Shown here: positions 46,259-57,030 of the stretch, piece after piece | Position numbering within the stretch: the stretch's first letter is position 1 | Layout: every line of letters starts with the position of its first letter | Assembly: GCF_001182825.2 (NCBI RefSeq) | Contig: NZ_LFYO02000002.1 | Location: 248,001-312,000 of the forward strand | Direction of reading: 5' to 3' | Source of the DNA: Streptococcus sp. X13SY08 | GTDB lineage: Bacteria; Bacillota; Bacilli; Lactobacillales; Streptococcaceae | DNA length: 64,000 nt | Position numbers and translations under genes: made by a program | The notes under the pieces: generated by a model | The model's database searches: none | Told to the model about the DNA's origin: nothing | What the model saw: only the letters and a program-made list of their open reading frames with translations

Positions 46259-46978
46259 ATGCAAAAAAAGTGGATTACGTTGGTGCTGATGATATATAGC
46301 TTACGGTATTTTTTAGAAATACCTCAACTCTTGCCAGTCGATGTTACAATGGGACAACTGATGATGCTTCAGTTTGTGATGGATTGCGTACTCAGCCTTG
46401 TCATCATTAAACTGTTGAGACGTTGGGAAGAAGATTCTATTCTTCATTTTCCCAAACTAAAACTTAGTCACATTTTAATATGTATAGTAAGTTTTTATTT
46501 TTTAGACTGCATTCTCCCATTTATTGTACAACAGATTCCACAGGAAACTTCAGAAGAAGTGGTCAAAGTGAACAATGAGACTAGCCTAGCTTATTATCTG
46601 TACTCCATCCATGAGTATGGCAATTGGATGTTTCCTTTAGTCATGGCTGAGATTTGCATATTTGGTCCAATTTTTGAAGAGTTGCTCTATCGTGGACTTA
46701 TCATGACTCAATTTTTCAAAAATTCTCCTCTCTATTTAGATGTGCTTTTGTCAGCTATTATATTTTCTTTATCGCATTTAATAATCAGTCATCTAAGTTT
46801 ACTTGATTTCCTTATTTACTTTAATATAGGACTTGTATTTGCACTTATTTTTCGAAAAACTAAAAACATATATTATAGTGTCATGCTTCATATGGTGGTC
46901 AATATAGCAGCCTCTATTCCTGAACTCAAAAGTATTTATGTGTATGTCAAATTTTGGATTGTGATGACCTTTTTTTAA
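46259..46978 (+). CDS. CPBP (CAAX protease / bacteriocin-processing) family membrane protease
   Basis: 239 residues with about seven hydrophobic helices. The catalytic motif EELLYRG is at residues 140-146, followed by a second motif LSHLIISH (about 177-184) and the later HMVVN. CPBP proteins are common in bacteriocin loci, where some give self-immunity. A very strong Shine-Dalgarno (GAGGAGAGGGG) lies six bases before the ATG. The 39-nt gap to the peptide gene suggests one transcript. Confidence 0.85.
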   Translation: MQKKWITLVLMIYSLRYFLEIPQLLPVDVTMGQLMMLQFVMDCVLSLVIIKLLRRWEEDSILHFPKLKLSHILICIVSFYFLDCILPFIVQQIPQETSEEVVKVNNETSLAYYLYSIHEYGNWMFPLVMAEICIFGPIFEELLYRGLIMTQFFKNSPLYLDVLLSAIIFSLSHLIISHLSLLDFLIYFNIGLVFALIFRKTKNIYYSVMLHMVVNIAASIPELKSIYVYVKFWIVMTFF

Positions 46979-47047
46979 ATAGTGAATCGTTTATTTCTGG
47001 ACCTTCTAGTTGAACTCAACTAATTTACAGATATGCAAAAAATAAAA

Positions 47048-47092
47048 CCCTCTCAGGAAAATAGACTAAAATAGGTCTATCATCTTGGGAGG
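47048..47092 (+). promoter_or_regulatory. Two-tier hairpin covering the ribosome-binding site of the MFS gene
   Basis: Outer helix cctctcagg (47049-47057) with cttgggagg (47084-47092), nine pairs including two G-T. Inner helix atagac (47061-47066) with gtctat (47075-47080). The 3' arm contains the GGGAGG ribosome site of the gene starting at 47101. It could be a translational switch or simply the terminator of the CPBP unit. Confidence 0.5.
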
Positions 47093-47100
47093 TTATTTTG

Positions 47101-48296
47101 ATGAAGAAATCACTTGTAAAACTCTTAACTAGCCGCGCTATCAATAAAATCGGCAATATTTTTTATGACTATGGTAACAGCGTCTGGTTGGCTTCCATGG
47201 GAGCAGTGGGACAGCAGTTTTTGGCTTACTACCAGATGGCGGATACACTGACATCTATTCTTTTTAATCCTATCAGCGGAGCTTTGGTAGATCGATTCAA
47301 GCGTCGTAAAGTTTTGCCGTGGACAGATGCCATTTGTGCGCTGGTTTGTTTTCTGGCAGCTCTTATCAGTAAGGACAGCTGGATGCTCTATATGTTGGTC
47401 ATTGCCAATATGATTCTAGCCATTTCCAGCTCTTTTTCGCGCATCGCTAATAAATCTTTTCTGACAAAATTGGTGGCTAAAGAGGACATCATCACCTATA
47501 ATTCTCATCTGGAGATGGTGCTTCAAGTCATCGGTGTTTCCTCACCTATTTTCTCCTTCATCGTAGTGCATTTCACTAGCCTGCGCGTGACGCTTGTCCT
47601 TGATGGATTGACATTTTTCTCCTTATTTACGCCATTAAGCCCACAGAGATCCCTTATCAGACCAATGGAAAAGAAGGACTGACCGTCCCATCTCTTCTCT
47701 TGGACATGCTGGAAGGCTTGCAATTTGTGTGGCGGTAGAAGTCAGTTCTCTTTCTTTTGGTAATGGCTGCGCTGGTCAATTTTCTCTTTGCTGCATTTGC
47801 TTATTTGCTACCATTTTCCAATCAACTTTTTGAAAATGAAAGTGCCTACGCTACCATGCTCACTCTGGGGGCGGTCGGGTCTATTAGTGCAGCAGCTATT
47901 TCCAGCCGTGTTAAATCTAGTATTTATCATCTCTTATTCAATTTACTCTTAAGTGGACTTGGAGTTGCTATCATCGGATGGGCATTCTTTCTGCCAAATT
48001 TTGCTTGGATTTTCTACGTAGGAAATTTGGGGACCGAATTTTTCATGACCATTTTTAATATCCATTTTCTCAGTCAAATCCAGATGCGAGTGCCCAATGA
48101 ATTGATGGGACGTGTGTTTTCAGTTGTCTTTACAATAGCCATCGCCCTCATGCCTCTAGGAACATGGTTTATCTCGCATTTTCCAAATGCTATTCATCTC
48201 TTGACCTTTACTGGGTTAGGTCTGGGAGTAATGGTCTTGGCAATTTTGGGCATGCTTTATAATTGTCTGAAAGGTTTTGAGAAGTCAAATCTCTAG
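47101..48296 (+). pseudogene. MFS transporter, frameshift and nonsense
   Basis: Major facilitator protein of the macrolide-efflux-like (MFS_3) type; about 12 hydrophobic helices overall. The frame runs intact to DGLTFFSLF (about 47625), where a one-base difference shifts it. AIKPTEIPYQTNGKEG continues in another frame but meets TAG at 47737-47739 (after FVWR). From KSVLFLLVMAALVNF the rest is open to 48294-48296. GGGAGG precedes the ATG. The substrate is unknown. Confidence 0.8.
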
Positions 48297-48350
48297 ACCT
48301 ATACACTAATTAGTGATATAGTGGCCTAACAAACGTTAGTGAGGTTTTTA

Positions 48351-49126
48351 TGTATTCATCAGAATTTGAATTGGGATTGGTTGCTCTAAATGTGTCCAAT
48401 TTGGAATTACAGTCGCTTTTTTATCAGCAGGTTTTGGGCTTATCGCTTATAAAAGAAGAAGCGGGTCAAGTTGACTTGGGCGTGGGAGAAAGAGTGTCTA
48501 CCCTTTAGCCATCGTCCTTCCCAGTCGTCAAGCTTTGGGAGATATTTTCCGGCATTTTTTGACCAATCAGGTGCCATTGGTTGGTGCTTCGGACCATGGC
48601 TACAGCGGAGCTATTTACCTTGAGGATACAGAAGGAAACGGCATCGAAATTTATCGCGATTTGCCTGAGTCAGATTGGGACATTCGTGAAGATGGTCGTA
48701 TCATCGGGATTACTGATCCCATGGATGCGCAGGCTGTTTTTGATGCCGGAAGTGGTTTGACACCACCTTATAAAATGCCAGAAGGTAGCCGTATGGTTAT
48801 CAGTGGCTAATAGCAAAGCCAGCAGTCAGTTTTATGCGACGGTCTTTAGCGTGGATGAAAAATTTGCAGTTCCGACCGCATCTTGGCTGGCTTCCGGAGA
48901 TTACCATCACCATATCGCGGTCAATGAATGGTCTGGTCCTCATCAATCCAAACGCAGCTCTGGTATGCACGGTCTAGCCTATTTCCAAGTCCAATTCCAC
49001 AAGGAAGCTGCACTCAGCTCCGCCATTTCCAAGGCAAAAACAATGGGAGTAGAGGTCCAAGTGTTAGACAGCTACACAATTGTGACGGATCCAGATGGAG
49101 TGGAAATTCACTTAATGTTATTATAA
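48351..49126 (+). pseudogene. VOC/glyoxalase-dioxygenase superfamily protein (CatE-like), two lesions
   Basis: Two-domain vicinal-oxygen-chelate protein. The first domain starts YSSEFELGLVALNVSNLELQ and breaks at about 48500 after LGVGER. It resumes as AIVLPSRQALGDIF and then HGYSGAIYLEDTEGNGIEIY to about 48805. There a short loss removes the start of the second domain (expected GHVHL). VANSKASSQFYATVF to EIHLMLL finishes at 49126. Metal-ligand His/Glu positions (SDHG, EIY, HHHIAVNEW, EIHL) remain recognisable. Confidence 0.75.
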
Positions 49127-49151
49127 AAAGAGCTCTCGTAGCTCTTTTTTG
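49125..49151 (+). terminator. Rho-independent terminator
   Basis: aaaaagagct / agctcttttt stem with T6. A TTGCAT-17-TATAAT promoter candidate (49149-49177) starts in its T tract. The rest of 49180-49380 shows no gene. Confidence 0.8.
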
Positions 49152-49384
49152 CATCCCACTCCTGAAAACGATATAATCAATTAGTAGACCTAACATGGAA
49201 TAAGACAGACACAGTCTATAGACCAAACAGATTTTAGATTGACGAAACCTTATAGAGAGAGGAGTTTTTTCAAAACTCTCGTAGTCTTGACGGAATATGT
49301 TAATGAAATAATGATTACAATGGAAAAATAGTATTTTGTTAGCATATTTTAAGTATCAGATAGTTAAAATAAGAGGGGAAGCAT

Positions 49385-50140
49385 ATGAATCAAATTCGAA
49401 AGAAAATAACGAAAACGGCAACTGGAAAACTCGGTAAAGCCGCTGGGCTTTTTAACACTGTTTTTGGAATTATTCCAGATACAGTCGCCATTATTGGCAA
49501 AATTACTGACAAAGCAGCGCCTATTGTAGAGAAAAATTTAGACCGCAGTCATGAATACAAAAAAAGTTTGATTGCCATTCCTAATTTATTAGATGTAGAC
49601 GTGGATGTGGCAAAGGAGCACTTGAAAGTATCGGCTTAACAGTTATTAGTTATTCCTCTTTTGGCAAAAGCTAATAAGCGTTACGCTCATGCAGAGGTAA
49701 GAGAAGTGGTAGCTATGCAGCCCAAGTCAGGTAAGGTGCCATCTGGTAGTCTGGTTAAACTTTACTATGTGGATGAAATGTTCATTGAAAAAAGCCGAGA
49801 GAATTTTGTTTTGCCGGATGTGGTGGGATTGTCAGTGGATGAAGCCAAGTAAATGTTGGAAAAAGCAGGCTACTATCCCGCTCCGCTATTGGTCAAACCG
49901 CAGAAAAAATATGCCACTGTTCAGCTCAACGAGGTACTTTATACTCATCCTAGCAATCAGTTAATCGGTCCTGCACCTAAGAAAGGGGCGGTCATCAAGC
50001 TCTTTTATGTCAATGAAACGATTCGTAAATTGATTATCAATCGTTTGCCAAAAATGGCAGAGCTCAAAAAAGAAGCAAATCATGCACGATTTAAGGAAAA
50101 TGTCCAGAGTTTACAAGATATCCTTCCAAGACGTAAATAA
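49385..50140 (+). pseudogene. PASTA-domain-like protein with two in-frame stops
   Basis: All three segments share one frame. The first (84 residues) has LGKAAGLFNTVFGIIPDTV and ends TAA at 49637-49639. The second (NKRYAHAEVREVVAMQPKSGKVPSGSLVKLYY), a PASTA-like unit (cut here: MQPKSGKVPSGSLVKLYY), ends TAA at 49850-49852. The third (PAPLLVKPQKKYATV, then GPAPKKGAVIKLFY) is a second such unit. PASTA modules bind peptidoglycan in kinases and penicillin-binding proteins, but this protein lacks a visible export signal. AGAGGGGAAG precedes the ATG. Confidence 0.65.
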
Positions 50141-50147
50141 GATCATA

Positions 50148-50175
50148 AAAATCCCATTCGTTAGAATGGGATTTT
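50148..50175. terminator. Bidirectional terminator
   Basis: Perfect stem aaaatcccattc / gaatgggatttt between convergent units. Confidence 0.85.
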
Positions 50176-50180
50176 ACTGT

Positions 50181-50963
50181 TTATTGAAATTCTGCTTTTG
50201 ATTTGACGTCGCCGTATTCTTCAGCAACTTCTTTACTAAGGATGTCCTCATAGCTTGGTAAAAGGATATCCGAACCATACTTATTGTGAAGAGCAGTGGA
50301 GACAAGGCGATAGGCCAAGCGTGGATTACGAGAAAGAATCGGACCGTGGAAATAGCTAGCAAAGAAATTCTTGTAATGCATGCCTTCCCCGCCATCTTCC
50401 TTATTGTTGCCATTTCCATAAATCACCTTTCCTAGCGGTTTTTGATCCGCTGCTAGGAAGGTTCGTCCTTGGTGATTTTCAAAACCATAATAGGTTTCGT
50501 CAAATTCTTCATTGTGGATTTTGATGTCGCCAATAAAGCGATTGTTGGTTTGATTGAGGGTGTAGTGGCCCAATATCCCAAGACCATCAATCTTGCGACC
50601 ACCAGCTTCGATGTAATATTGCCCTAAAAGCTGGAAACCACCACAGATGGCAAGAACGACGCCATTATTTTCGATAAAGTCAGCGAGGTTTTCTTTCTTA
50701 TTTGGAAGATCTTTGGCTAGAATGGATTGTTCAAAATCCTGTCCACCACCAAAAAAGGCCATATCATAGAAATCTTTATCGAAGGGGTCTGCCATGGAAA
50801 CAATGTCGACTTGGACTTGGCACCCCAATTTTTCCGCTACGTATTTCAGCATAAGAATATTGCCATTGTCGCCGTATGTATTCATTAAATCGCCATAGAG
50901 ATGGGCGATGTTGATCTGGTAGGCAGTTTCTTTTTCTGGACTTTTCAGCGAAGTATAAACCAT
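50181..50963 (-). CDS. gatD: Lipid II isoglutaminyl synthase, glutamine amidotransferase subunit
   Basis: 260 residues. CobB/CobQ-like class I amidotransferase with the nucleophile in [10 protein letters not shown] (Cys about residue 106) and the C-terminal His in [11 protein letters not shown]. With MurT it amidates D-Glu of lipid II to D-isoglutamine, a step required for efficient cross-linking in streptococci. It overlaps the murT stop by one base. Confidence 0.95.
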   Translation of the reverse strand: MVYTSLKSPEKETAYQINIAHLYGDLMNTYGDNGNILMLKYVAEKLGCQVQVDIVSMADPFDKDFYDMAFFGGGQDFEQSILAKDLPNKKENLADFIENNGVVLAICGGFQLLGQYYIEAGGRKIDGLGILGHYTLNQTNNRFIGDIKIHNEEFDETYYGFENHQGRTFLAADQKPLGKVIYGNGNNKEDGGEGMHYKNFFASYFHGPILSRNPRLAYRLVSTALHNKYGSDILLPSYEDILSKEVAEEYGDVKSKAEFQ

Positions 50964-52306
50964 TAGCGCATCTCCTTTCTGATAGCTTTACGATTGGCCA
51001 TGAGCTCACGGAATTCCAGCATAGCGGTATAAGTGGCCAGGATATAGACATGCGGATTGTCTTGGTTTTCAATGGCAGTAATCACATCTTCCAGACTAGA
51101 CTTTTCATTGATTCGATTTTCATCGTAGCCTGTGACACGGAGACGACGAGCAATTTCAGAAGCCCGAACACCGCCTGCGATGATTTGTGTAATGTCCATG
51201 TGATTGATCTGCTCAAAGTCTGCATCCCAAATCCAGCTGGTATCAATGCCATCAGCATAGTTTGCATTGAGTAATACGGCTAAACTGAAGGAGTAGGGAG
51301 CTAATTTCATCATTTCGATGGCTTGGGTAGCACCCACTGGATTTTTGATGAGGACCAAAGTACAGTCTTTGTTACCAATTTTGAAAGTTTCTTGACGTCC
51401 GAAGACCGCTTTACTTTTCTCAAAACCAGCCTTAATCTTCTCGGGTTCCACCCCTAAAAATTCTGCGATGCTGACTGCTGCTAGGGCATTATAAATATTG
51501 TACAGTCCACCGATGTTGATGGTGTAACCCTGTCCATCAATGACGAAGCTAGAAGAGATATTTGTGATACTTGTCAGAGCGATCAGTTTATAATCTAGCT
51601 CCGGACGTTTGAAATCACAATTAGGGCAGACATAGCTTCCCAAGTTAGCATAGGTGTTTAACTTGTACTGGATGATATGATGACAATTAGGGCAAAGAAT
51701 TCCTTCGGTGTTGTAATGAGCCAGTTTTGGTTCATGCTCTTCCGTTGCAAAACCATAGTAGCGGACAGGATTGATAACTGTCGTTGAATTGAAAAGTGGG
51801 CTATCGCCATTTGCCAAAATAGTAGCATTTGGCGCCTTAGCTGCACCATCCAACATCATCTGATAAGTCGTATAAATCTCGCCATAGCGATCCATCTGAT
51901 CACGGAAAACATTGGTAAAGACGATGAGACTTGGCTTGATGTATTCAGTGACCTTTGCCAGACTGGCTTCGTCAATTTCTAGGACCGCAATCTGTTTGCC
52001 ATTTTTGTTTTTCTTGGCAGATAAAAAAGTAGCGGTGATACCAGTAATCATATTGGCACCGCTGGTATTGGCGGTCACATTGCCAAAGGCTTCTTCTAAG
52101 ATCCCTACTGTCAAAGCAGTCGTCAGAGTTTTGCCATTGGTTCCTGTAATCACAACGATTTCGTAATTCTTTGCTAAGGTATCTAAAATATCTTTGTCAA
52201 ATCGAAGGGCAATTTTTCCTGGCAATGTTGTACCACGTCCCATTTTGTTAAGAATAAATTGGGTCGTTTTACCAGCCAGAATGCCAAAAGGTGTTTTTAA
52301 ATTCAT
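50963..52306 (-). CDS. murT: Lipid II isoglutaminyl synthase, Mur-ligase-like subunit
   Basis: 447 residues. ATP-binding motif [12 protein letters not shown] (about 53-64), a central zinc-ribbon insertion CPNCHHI...CPNCDF and the C-terminal DUF1727 domain that contacts GatD. It supplies the ATP-dependent activation for amidation. Transcribed away from cdaA, with the shared 52307-52422 spacer between them. Confidence 0.95.
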   Translation of the reverse strand: MNLKTPFGILAGKTTQFILNKMGRGTTLPGKIALRFDKDILDTLAKNYEIVVITGTNGKTLTTALTVGILEEAFGNVTANTSGANMITGITATFLSAKKNKNGKQIAVLEIDEASLAKVTEYIKPSLIVFTNVFRDQMDRYGEIYTTYQMMLDGAAKAPNATILANGDSPLFNSTTVINPVRYYGFATEEHEPKLAHYNTEGILCPNCHHIIQYKLNTYANLGSYVCPNCDFKRPELDYKLIALTSITNISSSFVIDGQGYTINIGGLYNIYNALAAVSIAEFLGVEPEKIKAGFEKSKAVFGRQETFKIGNKDCTLVLIKNPVGATQAIEMMKLAPYSFSLAVLLNANYADGIDTSWIWDADFEQINHMDITQIIAGGVRASEIARRLRVTGYDENRINEKSSLEDVITAIENQDNPHVYILATYTAMLEFRELMANRKAIRKEMR

Positions 52307-52372
52307 AGCCCCATTTTATCATAAAGAGAAGGGATTTTCTATTCTTGAAGTCGGGCAAAAGTAGAGAAACTG

Positions 52373-52381
52373 TGGTATAAT
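52373..52381 (+). promoter_or_regulatory. Extended -10 promoter for cdaA
   Basis: TGgTATAAT, -10 at 52376-52381, with no good -35 box. Confidence 0.6.
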
Positions 52382-52422
52382 ATAAAAAGTCACTTTTGTA
52401 GAATAGGAATGTATGAGAATCT

Positions 52423-53277
52423 ATGTTGAATTTGAGTCAATTGTTGGATGCCCATTACTGGTCTAGTTTAATTTTTAGCCCAGGGGTTGCTATTATCAAC
52501 TTACTGGATATTTTTCTAGTCATCTATCTGGTCTATCGATTTTCTAAAGCGATTGCTGGAACCAAAATTATGGTCCTCATCCGTGGAGTATTGATTTTTA
52601 TCATCGCTCAGATTGTAGCTTCCTTGCTGGGACTGCAAACTATTTCGTGGTTGATGAATCAGGTCATTACCTATGGAGTCATCGCCTCAGTGGTGATTTT
52701 TGCTCCAGAACTTCGCTCTGTTCTTGAGAAATTAGGTCGGACAACGCAATTGTTTACTGGACAAGGAATCAGTAATGAAGAAGCGCTGATCCAAGCCTGC
52801 GTTAAGTCGGTCAAGTATATGTCGCCTCGTAAAATTGGAGTTCTGGTGGCTATCGAGCAAGCTCAAACTTTACAAGAATATCGCTCAACAGGGATTTCTT
52901 TGGATGCGGATATTTCCAGTGAACTCTTAATCAATATCTTCATCCCTAACACTCCTTTGCATGATGGCGCGGTGATTATCAAGGAAAATAAGGTAGCAGT
53001 AGCATGTGCCTACCTTCCCCTGTCAGAGACGCCAGAAATTTCCAAAGAATTTGGGACGCGGCACAGGGCAGCTATCGGTTTATCAGAAGCGTCGGATTCC
53101 TTTGTCTTTATCGTTTCAGAGGAGACAGGTGGCATTTCCATCGCCTATCACGGTATTTTCAAGCATAATCTGACCTTGGATGAGTTTGAGGAAGAATTAC
53201 GCCACACTTTTGTAGTCGAACAGGAGATTAAAAAGCGCTGGTGGCAAGGATTAGGAGGTGGAAAAAATGCGAAATAA
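52423..53277 (+). CDS. cdaA: Diadenylate cyclase (c-di-AMP synthase)
   Basis: 284 residues. Three N-terminal transmembrane helices (to about 85), then the DisA_N (DAC) domain with the signature motifs HDGAVII (about 183-189) and RHRAAIGLSE (about 214-223). Makes c-di-AMP from two ATP; it controls potassium and osmolyte balance and is essential in many streptococci. First gene of the conserved cdaA-cdaR-glmM unit. Confidence 0.96.
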   Translation: MLNLSQLLDAHYWSSLIFSPGVAIINLLDIFLVIYLVYRFSKAIAGTKIMVLIRGVLIFIIAQIVASLLGLQTISWLMNQVITYGVIASVVIFAPELRSVLEKLGRTTQLFTGQGISNEEALIQACVKSVKYMSPRKIGVLVAIEQAQTLQEYRSTGISLDADISSELLINIFIPNTPLHDGAVIIKENKVAVACAYLPLSETPEISKEFGTRHRAAIGLSEASDSFVFIVSEETGGISIAYHGIFKHNLTLDEFEEELRHTFVVEQEIKKRWWQGLGGGKNAK

Positions 53278-53929
53278 AGTGAAAAATATTAGCTATATTC
53301 TCTTATCTGTTTTGGTTGCAATTGTTCTCTTTTTCTATGCAACAACTACTAATTATAAAAATAGTTTGGCTGTCAAGACGCAGAGTACAGCGACAGAAAC
53401 TTACACGCACACCATTACAAATGTACCTGTGACCATCGAGTACGATAGTGAGACCTATTTCATTTCTGGCTTTTCGCCAACTATCAATGTGGACCTGATT
53501 GGTTCTAATCGCGTGATTTTACAGAAGGAAACAGATGAAGCAACACGCAGTTTTCAGGTAACCGTTGATTTAACAGGTTTATCTGTAGGAACGCAGAGTG
53601 TTGATTTGCAGATTTCGGGTCTACCCTCCGGTGTGAATGCGATTCTCAACCCGTCCGTATTCGATGTGAAAATAGGAAAACGGGTGCGTAAGAATTTTGG
53701 CATCGTTGGAAAAATTACCAATTCTCAGATTGCTGAGGGATACAGTGTTGCAAGGATTACACTGGGACTTGAGACGGTTCGTGTTACCTCTGATGAAGAT
53801 ACATTGGCAATGATTGATCACGTGGAAGCTATCGTTCCAGATGCAAGCAAGCTTTCAGAAAATTATACTGGAACTGCGACTCTTCAAGCAGTAGATGCCA
53901 ATGGTCGTATTTTACCAGTCGTCTTATAA
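53267..53929 (+). CDS. cdaR: CdaR (YbbR-domain regulator of CdaA), probably C-terminally truncated
   Basis: 220 residues: an N-terminal transmembrane helix (about 9-25), then two YbbR-type beta repeats. Family members of about 300 residues usually carry further YbbR repeats; here the frame ends in TAA straight after GRILPVVL, and the glmM ATG follows after one base with no ribosome site. I infer a deletion that removed the C-terminus and the spacer. The ATG at 53267 follows GGAGGTGGA and overlaps cdaA by 11 nt. Confidence 0.75.
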   Translation: MRNKVKNISYILLSVLVAIVLFFYATTTNYKNSLAVKTQSTATETYTHTITNVPVTIEYDSETYFISGFSPTINVDLIGSNRVILQKETDEATRSFQVTVDLTGLSVGTQSVDLQISGLPSGVNAILNPSVFDVKIGKRVRKNFGIVGKITNSQIAEGYSVARITLGLETVRVTSDEDTLAMIDHVEAIVPDASKLSENYTGTATLQAVDANGRILPVVL

Positions 53930-53930
53930 A

Positions 53931-55227
53931 ATGGGAAAATATTTTGGGACAGATGGTGTTCGTGGCGAAGCAAATGTTGAATTAACCCCGGAATTGGCCT
54001 TTAAATTAGGTCGTTTTGGTGGCTATGTACTTAGCCAGCATGAGACGGAAATACCACGAGTGTTCGTAGCACGAGATACGCGTATTTCTGGTCAAATGCT
54101 TGAAGCTGCCTTGGTAGCGGGACTTTTATCAGCAGGAAACTGAAAAAGCCAGTGCTGGTGTGATGATTTCAGCTAGCCATAATCCTGCTCAAGACAATGG
54201 CATTAAGTTCTTTGGTGCGGATGGTTTTAAATTAGATGATGACAAAGAATTGGAAATTGAAGCCCTTTTAGATGCAGCAGAAGATACTCTCCCTCGTCCT
54301 TCAGCTGATGGTTTGGGCGATGTTGTAGACTACCCAGAGGGATTGCGCAAATATCAACAATTTTTAGTCTCAATCGGTGTGGAATTAGATGGCATGAAAG
54401 TTGCCTTGGACACAGCTAATGGAGCTGCCTCAACATCTGCGCGTCAAATTTTTGCAGATTTGGGTGCGGAATTGGCAGTGATGGCAGATATGCCAGATGG
54501 TCTCAACATCAATGATGGTGTGGGATCAACCCACCCAGAAAAATTGCAAGAATTGGTGAAAGAAACAGAAAGCCAAATTGGTTTAGCTTTCGATGGTGAC
54601 AGTGATCGTTTGATTGCAGTGGATGAAAATGGTGATTTAGTTGACGGTGATAAAATCATGTACATCATCGGAAAATATCTTTTTGATCGTGGACTCTTGG
54701 CAAAAGACACCATCGTAACGACTGTTATGTCCAACCTTGGTTTCCATAAAGCTTTGGACCGTGAAGGCATCGGAAAAGCTGTGACGGCAGTTGGTGACCG
54801 TTATGTTGTGGAAGAAATGCGCAAATCTGGCTATAATGTTGGTGGGGAGCAATCTGGTCATGTGATCCTCATGAATTATAATACCACTGGTGACGGTCAG
54901 TTGACAGCTGTTAAATTAACCAAGATCATGAAAGAAACTGGGAAGTCATTGTCAGAATTGGCAGCAGAAGTGACGATTTATCCACAAAAGTTAGTCAATA
55001 TTCGTGTAGAGAACAGCATGAAAGATAAGGCTATGGAAGTTCCTGCTATTGCGGCTATCATTGAAAAAATGGAAAATGAAATGGCTGGAAATGGTCGTAT
55101 CTTGGTTCGCCCAAGTGGAACGGAGCCTCTCCTTCGTGTCATGGCTGAAGCACCGACAGATGAAGAAGTGGATTATTATGTTGATACCATCGCAGACGTT
55201 GTACGTAGCGAGATTGGAATTGATTAA
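53931..55227 (+). pseudogene. glmM: Phosphoglucosamine mutase with internal frameshifting deletion
   Basis: Converts glucosamine-6-phosphate to glucosamine-1-phosphate for cell-wall UDP-GlcNAc. [15 protein letters not shown] and [11 protein letters not shown] are intact up to AGLLSAG (about 54138). About 18 residues (the HVYKLGVLATP region in relatives) are missing, and the frame shifts to [12 protein letters not shown], with the phosphoserine motif [10 protein letters not shown], then DGDSDR and [12 protein letters not shown], stop 55225-55227. GlmM is essential, so an assembly error is likely. No Shine-Dalgarno precedes the ATG. Confidence 0.88.
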
Positions 55228-55245
55228 ATAGAGATAAGATTGAGG

Positions 55246-55267
55246 AGACGGGTAACCGTCTTTTCTT
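55246..55267 (+). terminator. Rho-independent terminator of the cdaA unit
   Basis: gacgg-gtaa-ccgtc stem followed by TTTTCTT. Confidence 0.65.
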
Positions 55268-55283
55268 GAGAAAGAGGAAATAC

Positions 55284-56828
55284 GTGTCAATTTTAGAAGT
55301 TAAAAATTTGAGTCATGGTTTTGGTGACCGTGCTATTTTTGAAAATGTATCCTTCCGATTGCTCAAAGGAGAGCACATTGGCTTGGTTGGAGCCAACGGT
55401 GAAGGAAAATCAACCTTCATGTCTATTGTGACAGGAAAATTAGTCCCCGACGAAGGAAAAGTCGAATGGTCTCGCTATGTGACGGCGGGATATTTGGACC
55501 AGCATGCCAAGCTTGAAAAAGGGATGACAGTCCGTGATGTCTTGCAAACAGCATTTGACGAACTTTTTAAAACAGAAGAACGAATCAATGAAATTTATAT
55601 GTCCATGGCGGATGAGACTGCGGATATGGATGCGCTGATGGAAGAAGTCGGAGAACTTCAGGATCGCTTGGAGTCTCGTGATTTTTATACACTAGATGCC
55701 AAGATTGATGAAGTAGCGCGTGCTCTGGGGGTCATGGATTTTGGTATGGATTCTGATGTCACTGAACTTTCTGGTGGTCAACGAACAAAGATTCTTCTAG
55801 CCAAACTCTTGCTTGAGAAACCAGATATCTTACTATTGGACGAGCCGACCAACTATTTGGATGCGGAGCACATTGACTGGTTCAGACGCTATTTGCAAAA
55901 CTATGAGAATGCTTTTGTCCTCATTTCTCATGATATTCCATTCTTGAATGATGTGATTAATATTGTCTATCATGTGGAAAATCAGGAACTGACTCGTTAT
56001 TCAGAGAATTATTACCAATTCCAAGAAGTTCATGCCATGAAACGTGCACAGTTAGAAGCGGCATATGAGCGTCAGCAAAAAGAAATTGCAGATTTACAAG
56101 ATTTTGTGAATCGAAACAAGGCGCGTGTGGCAACACGAAATATGGCCATGTCACGCCAGAAAAAATTGGATAAGATGGATATCATCGAATTACAGGCTGA
56201 GAAACCAAAACCATCCTTTGATTTCAAGATGGCACGAACACCAAGTCGATTTATCTTCCAAGCCACTGATTTAGAAATTGGTTACGACCGCGTCTTGACG
56301 CGTCAGCCATTGAATTTAACCTTTGAACGTAATCAGAAGATTGCTATTATCGGTGCAAATGGTATCGGGAAATCAACTCTATTGAAGAGTCTGTTAGGAG
56401 TCATTCCTCCGCTTGCTGGTCAGGTGGAGCGTGGCGAGTATTTGGAATTGGGCTATTTTGAGCAAGAAGTTCCTGGGGGGAATCGTCAAACGCCTCTTGA
56501 AGCTGTCTGGGATGCCTTCCCAGCACTCAATCAAGCCGAGGTTCGTGCAGCTCTTGCACGATGTGGCCTGACTTCAAAGCATATCGAAAGCCAAATTCAA
56601 GTCCTTTCGGGCGGTGAGCAAGCTAAAGTTCGTTTCTGTCTTCTTATGAATCGTGAAAATAACGTATTGGTGCTAGATGAGCCGACCAATCACTTGGATG
56701 TGGATGCCAAAGATGAGCTCAAACGAGCGCTTCAAGCATATAAAGGATCCATCCTAATGGTTTGTCACGAACCGAACTTTTACCAAGGTTGGGTAGATGA
56801 CATTTGGGATTTTAATGATTTAACATAG
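55284..56828 (+). CDS. ABC-F family ATPase
   Basis: 514 residues, complete. Two ABC cassettes: GANGEGKST with LSGGQRTKILLAKLL and LLDEPTNYLD, then GANGIGKST with LSGGEQAKVRFCLL and VLDEPTNHLD. The interdomain linker is about residues 230-310. It lacks transmembrane helices, as expected for ribosome-associated ABC-F proteins. The start is GTG at 55284 behind AAAGAGGAAA; the in-frame ATG at 55266 adds a non-homologous MRKRKY. Confidence 0.9.
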   Translation: MSILEVKNLSHGFGDRAIFENVSFRLLKGEHIGLVGANGEGKSTFMSIVTGKLVPDEGKVEWSRYVTAGYLDQHAKLEKGMTVRDVLQTAFDELFKTEERINEIYMSMADETADMDALMEEVGELQDRLESRDFYTLDAKIDEVARALGVMDFGMDSDVTELSGGQRTKILLAKLLLEKPDILLLDEPTNYLDAEHIDWFRRYLQNYENAFVLISHDIPFLNDVINIVYHVENQELTRYSENYYQFQEVHAMKRAQLEAAYERQQKEIADLQDFVNRNKARVATRNMAMSRQKKLDKMDIIELQAEKPKPSFDFKMARTPSRFIFQATDLEIGYDRVLTRQPLNLTFERNQKIAIIGANGIGKSTLLKSLLGVIPPLAGQVERGEYLELGYFEQEVPGGNRQTPLEAVWDAFPALNQAEVRAALARCGLTSKHIESQIQVLSGGEQAKVRFCLLMNRENNVLVLDEPTNHLDVDAKDELKRALQAYKGSILMVCHEPNFYQGWVDDIWDFNDLT

Positions 56829-56839
56829 AATATGAAAGA

Positions 56840-56875
56840 GTTTGGAATAAAAAGTAGTTCCAAACTTTTCTTTTT
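56840..56875 (+). terminator. Rho-independent terminator
   Basis: gtttggaa / ttccaaac stem with a T-rich tail. Confidence 0.75.
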
Positions 56876-57030
56876 GATGTTTTTTTGAAAGTAGTAATGG
56901 CTGAGTGCTCAAACATTTTGAGAAAAGTTGGAGGTGGGAAGCATGGAAATCAAAATTTTTCACACCTTACTTTTGAGTTGTACGAGGTTAGAAGTAAAGA
57001 GGTTTTGATAGGCTTAACCTCTAAAAATTA

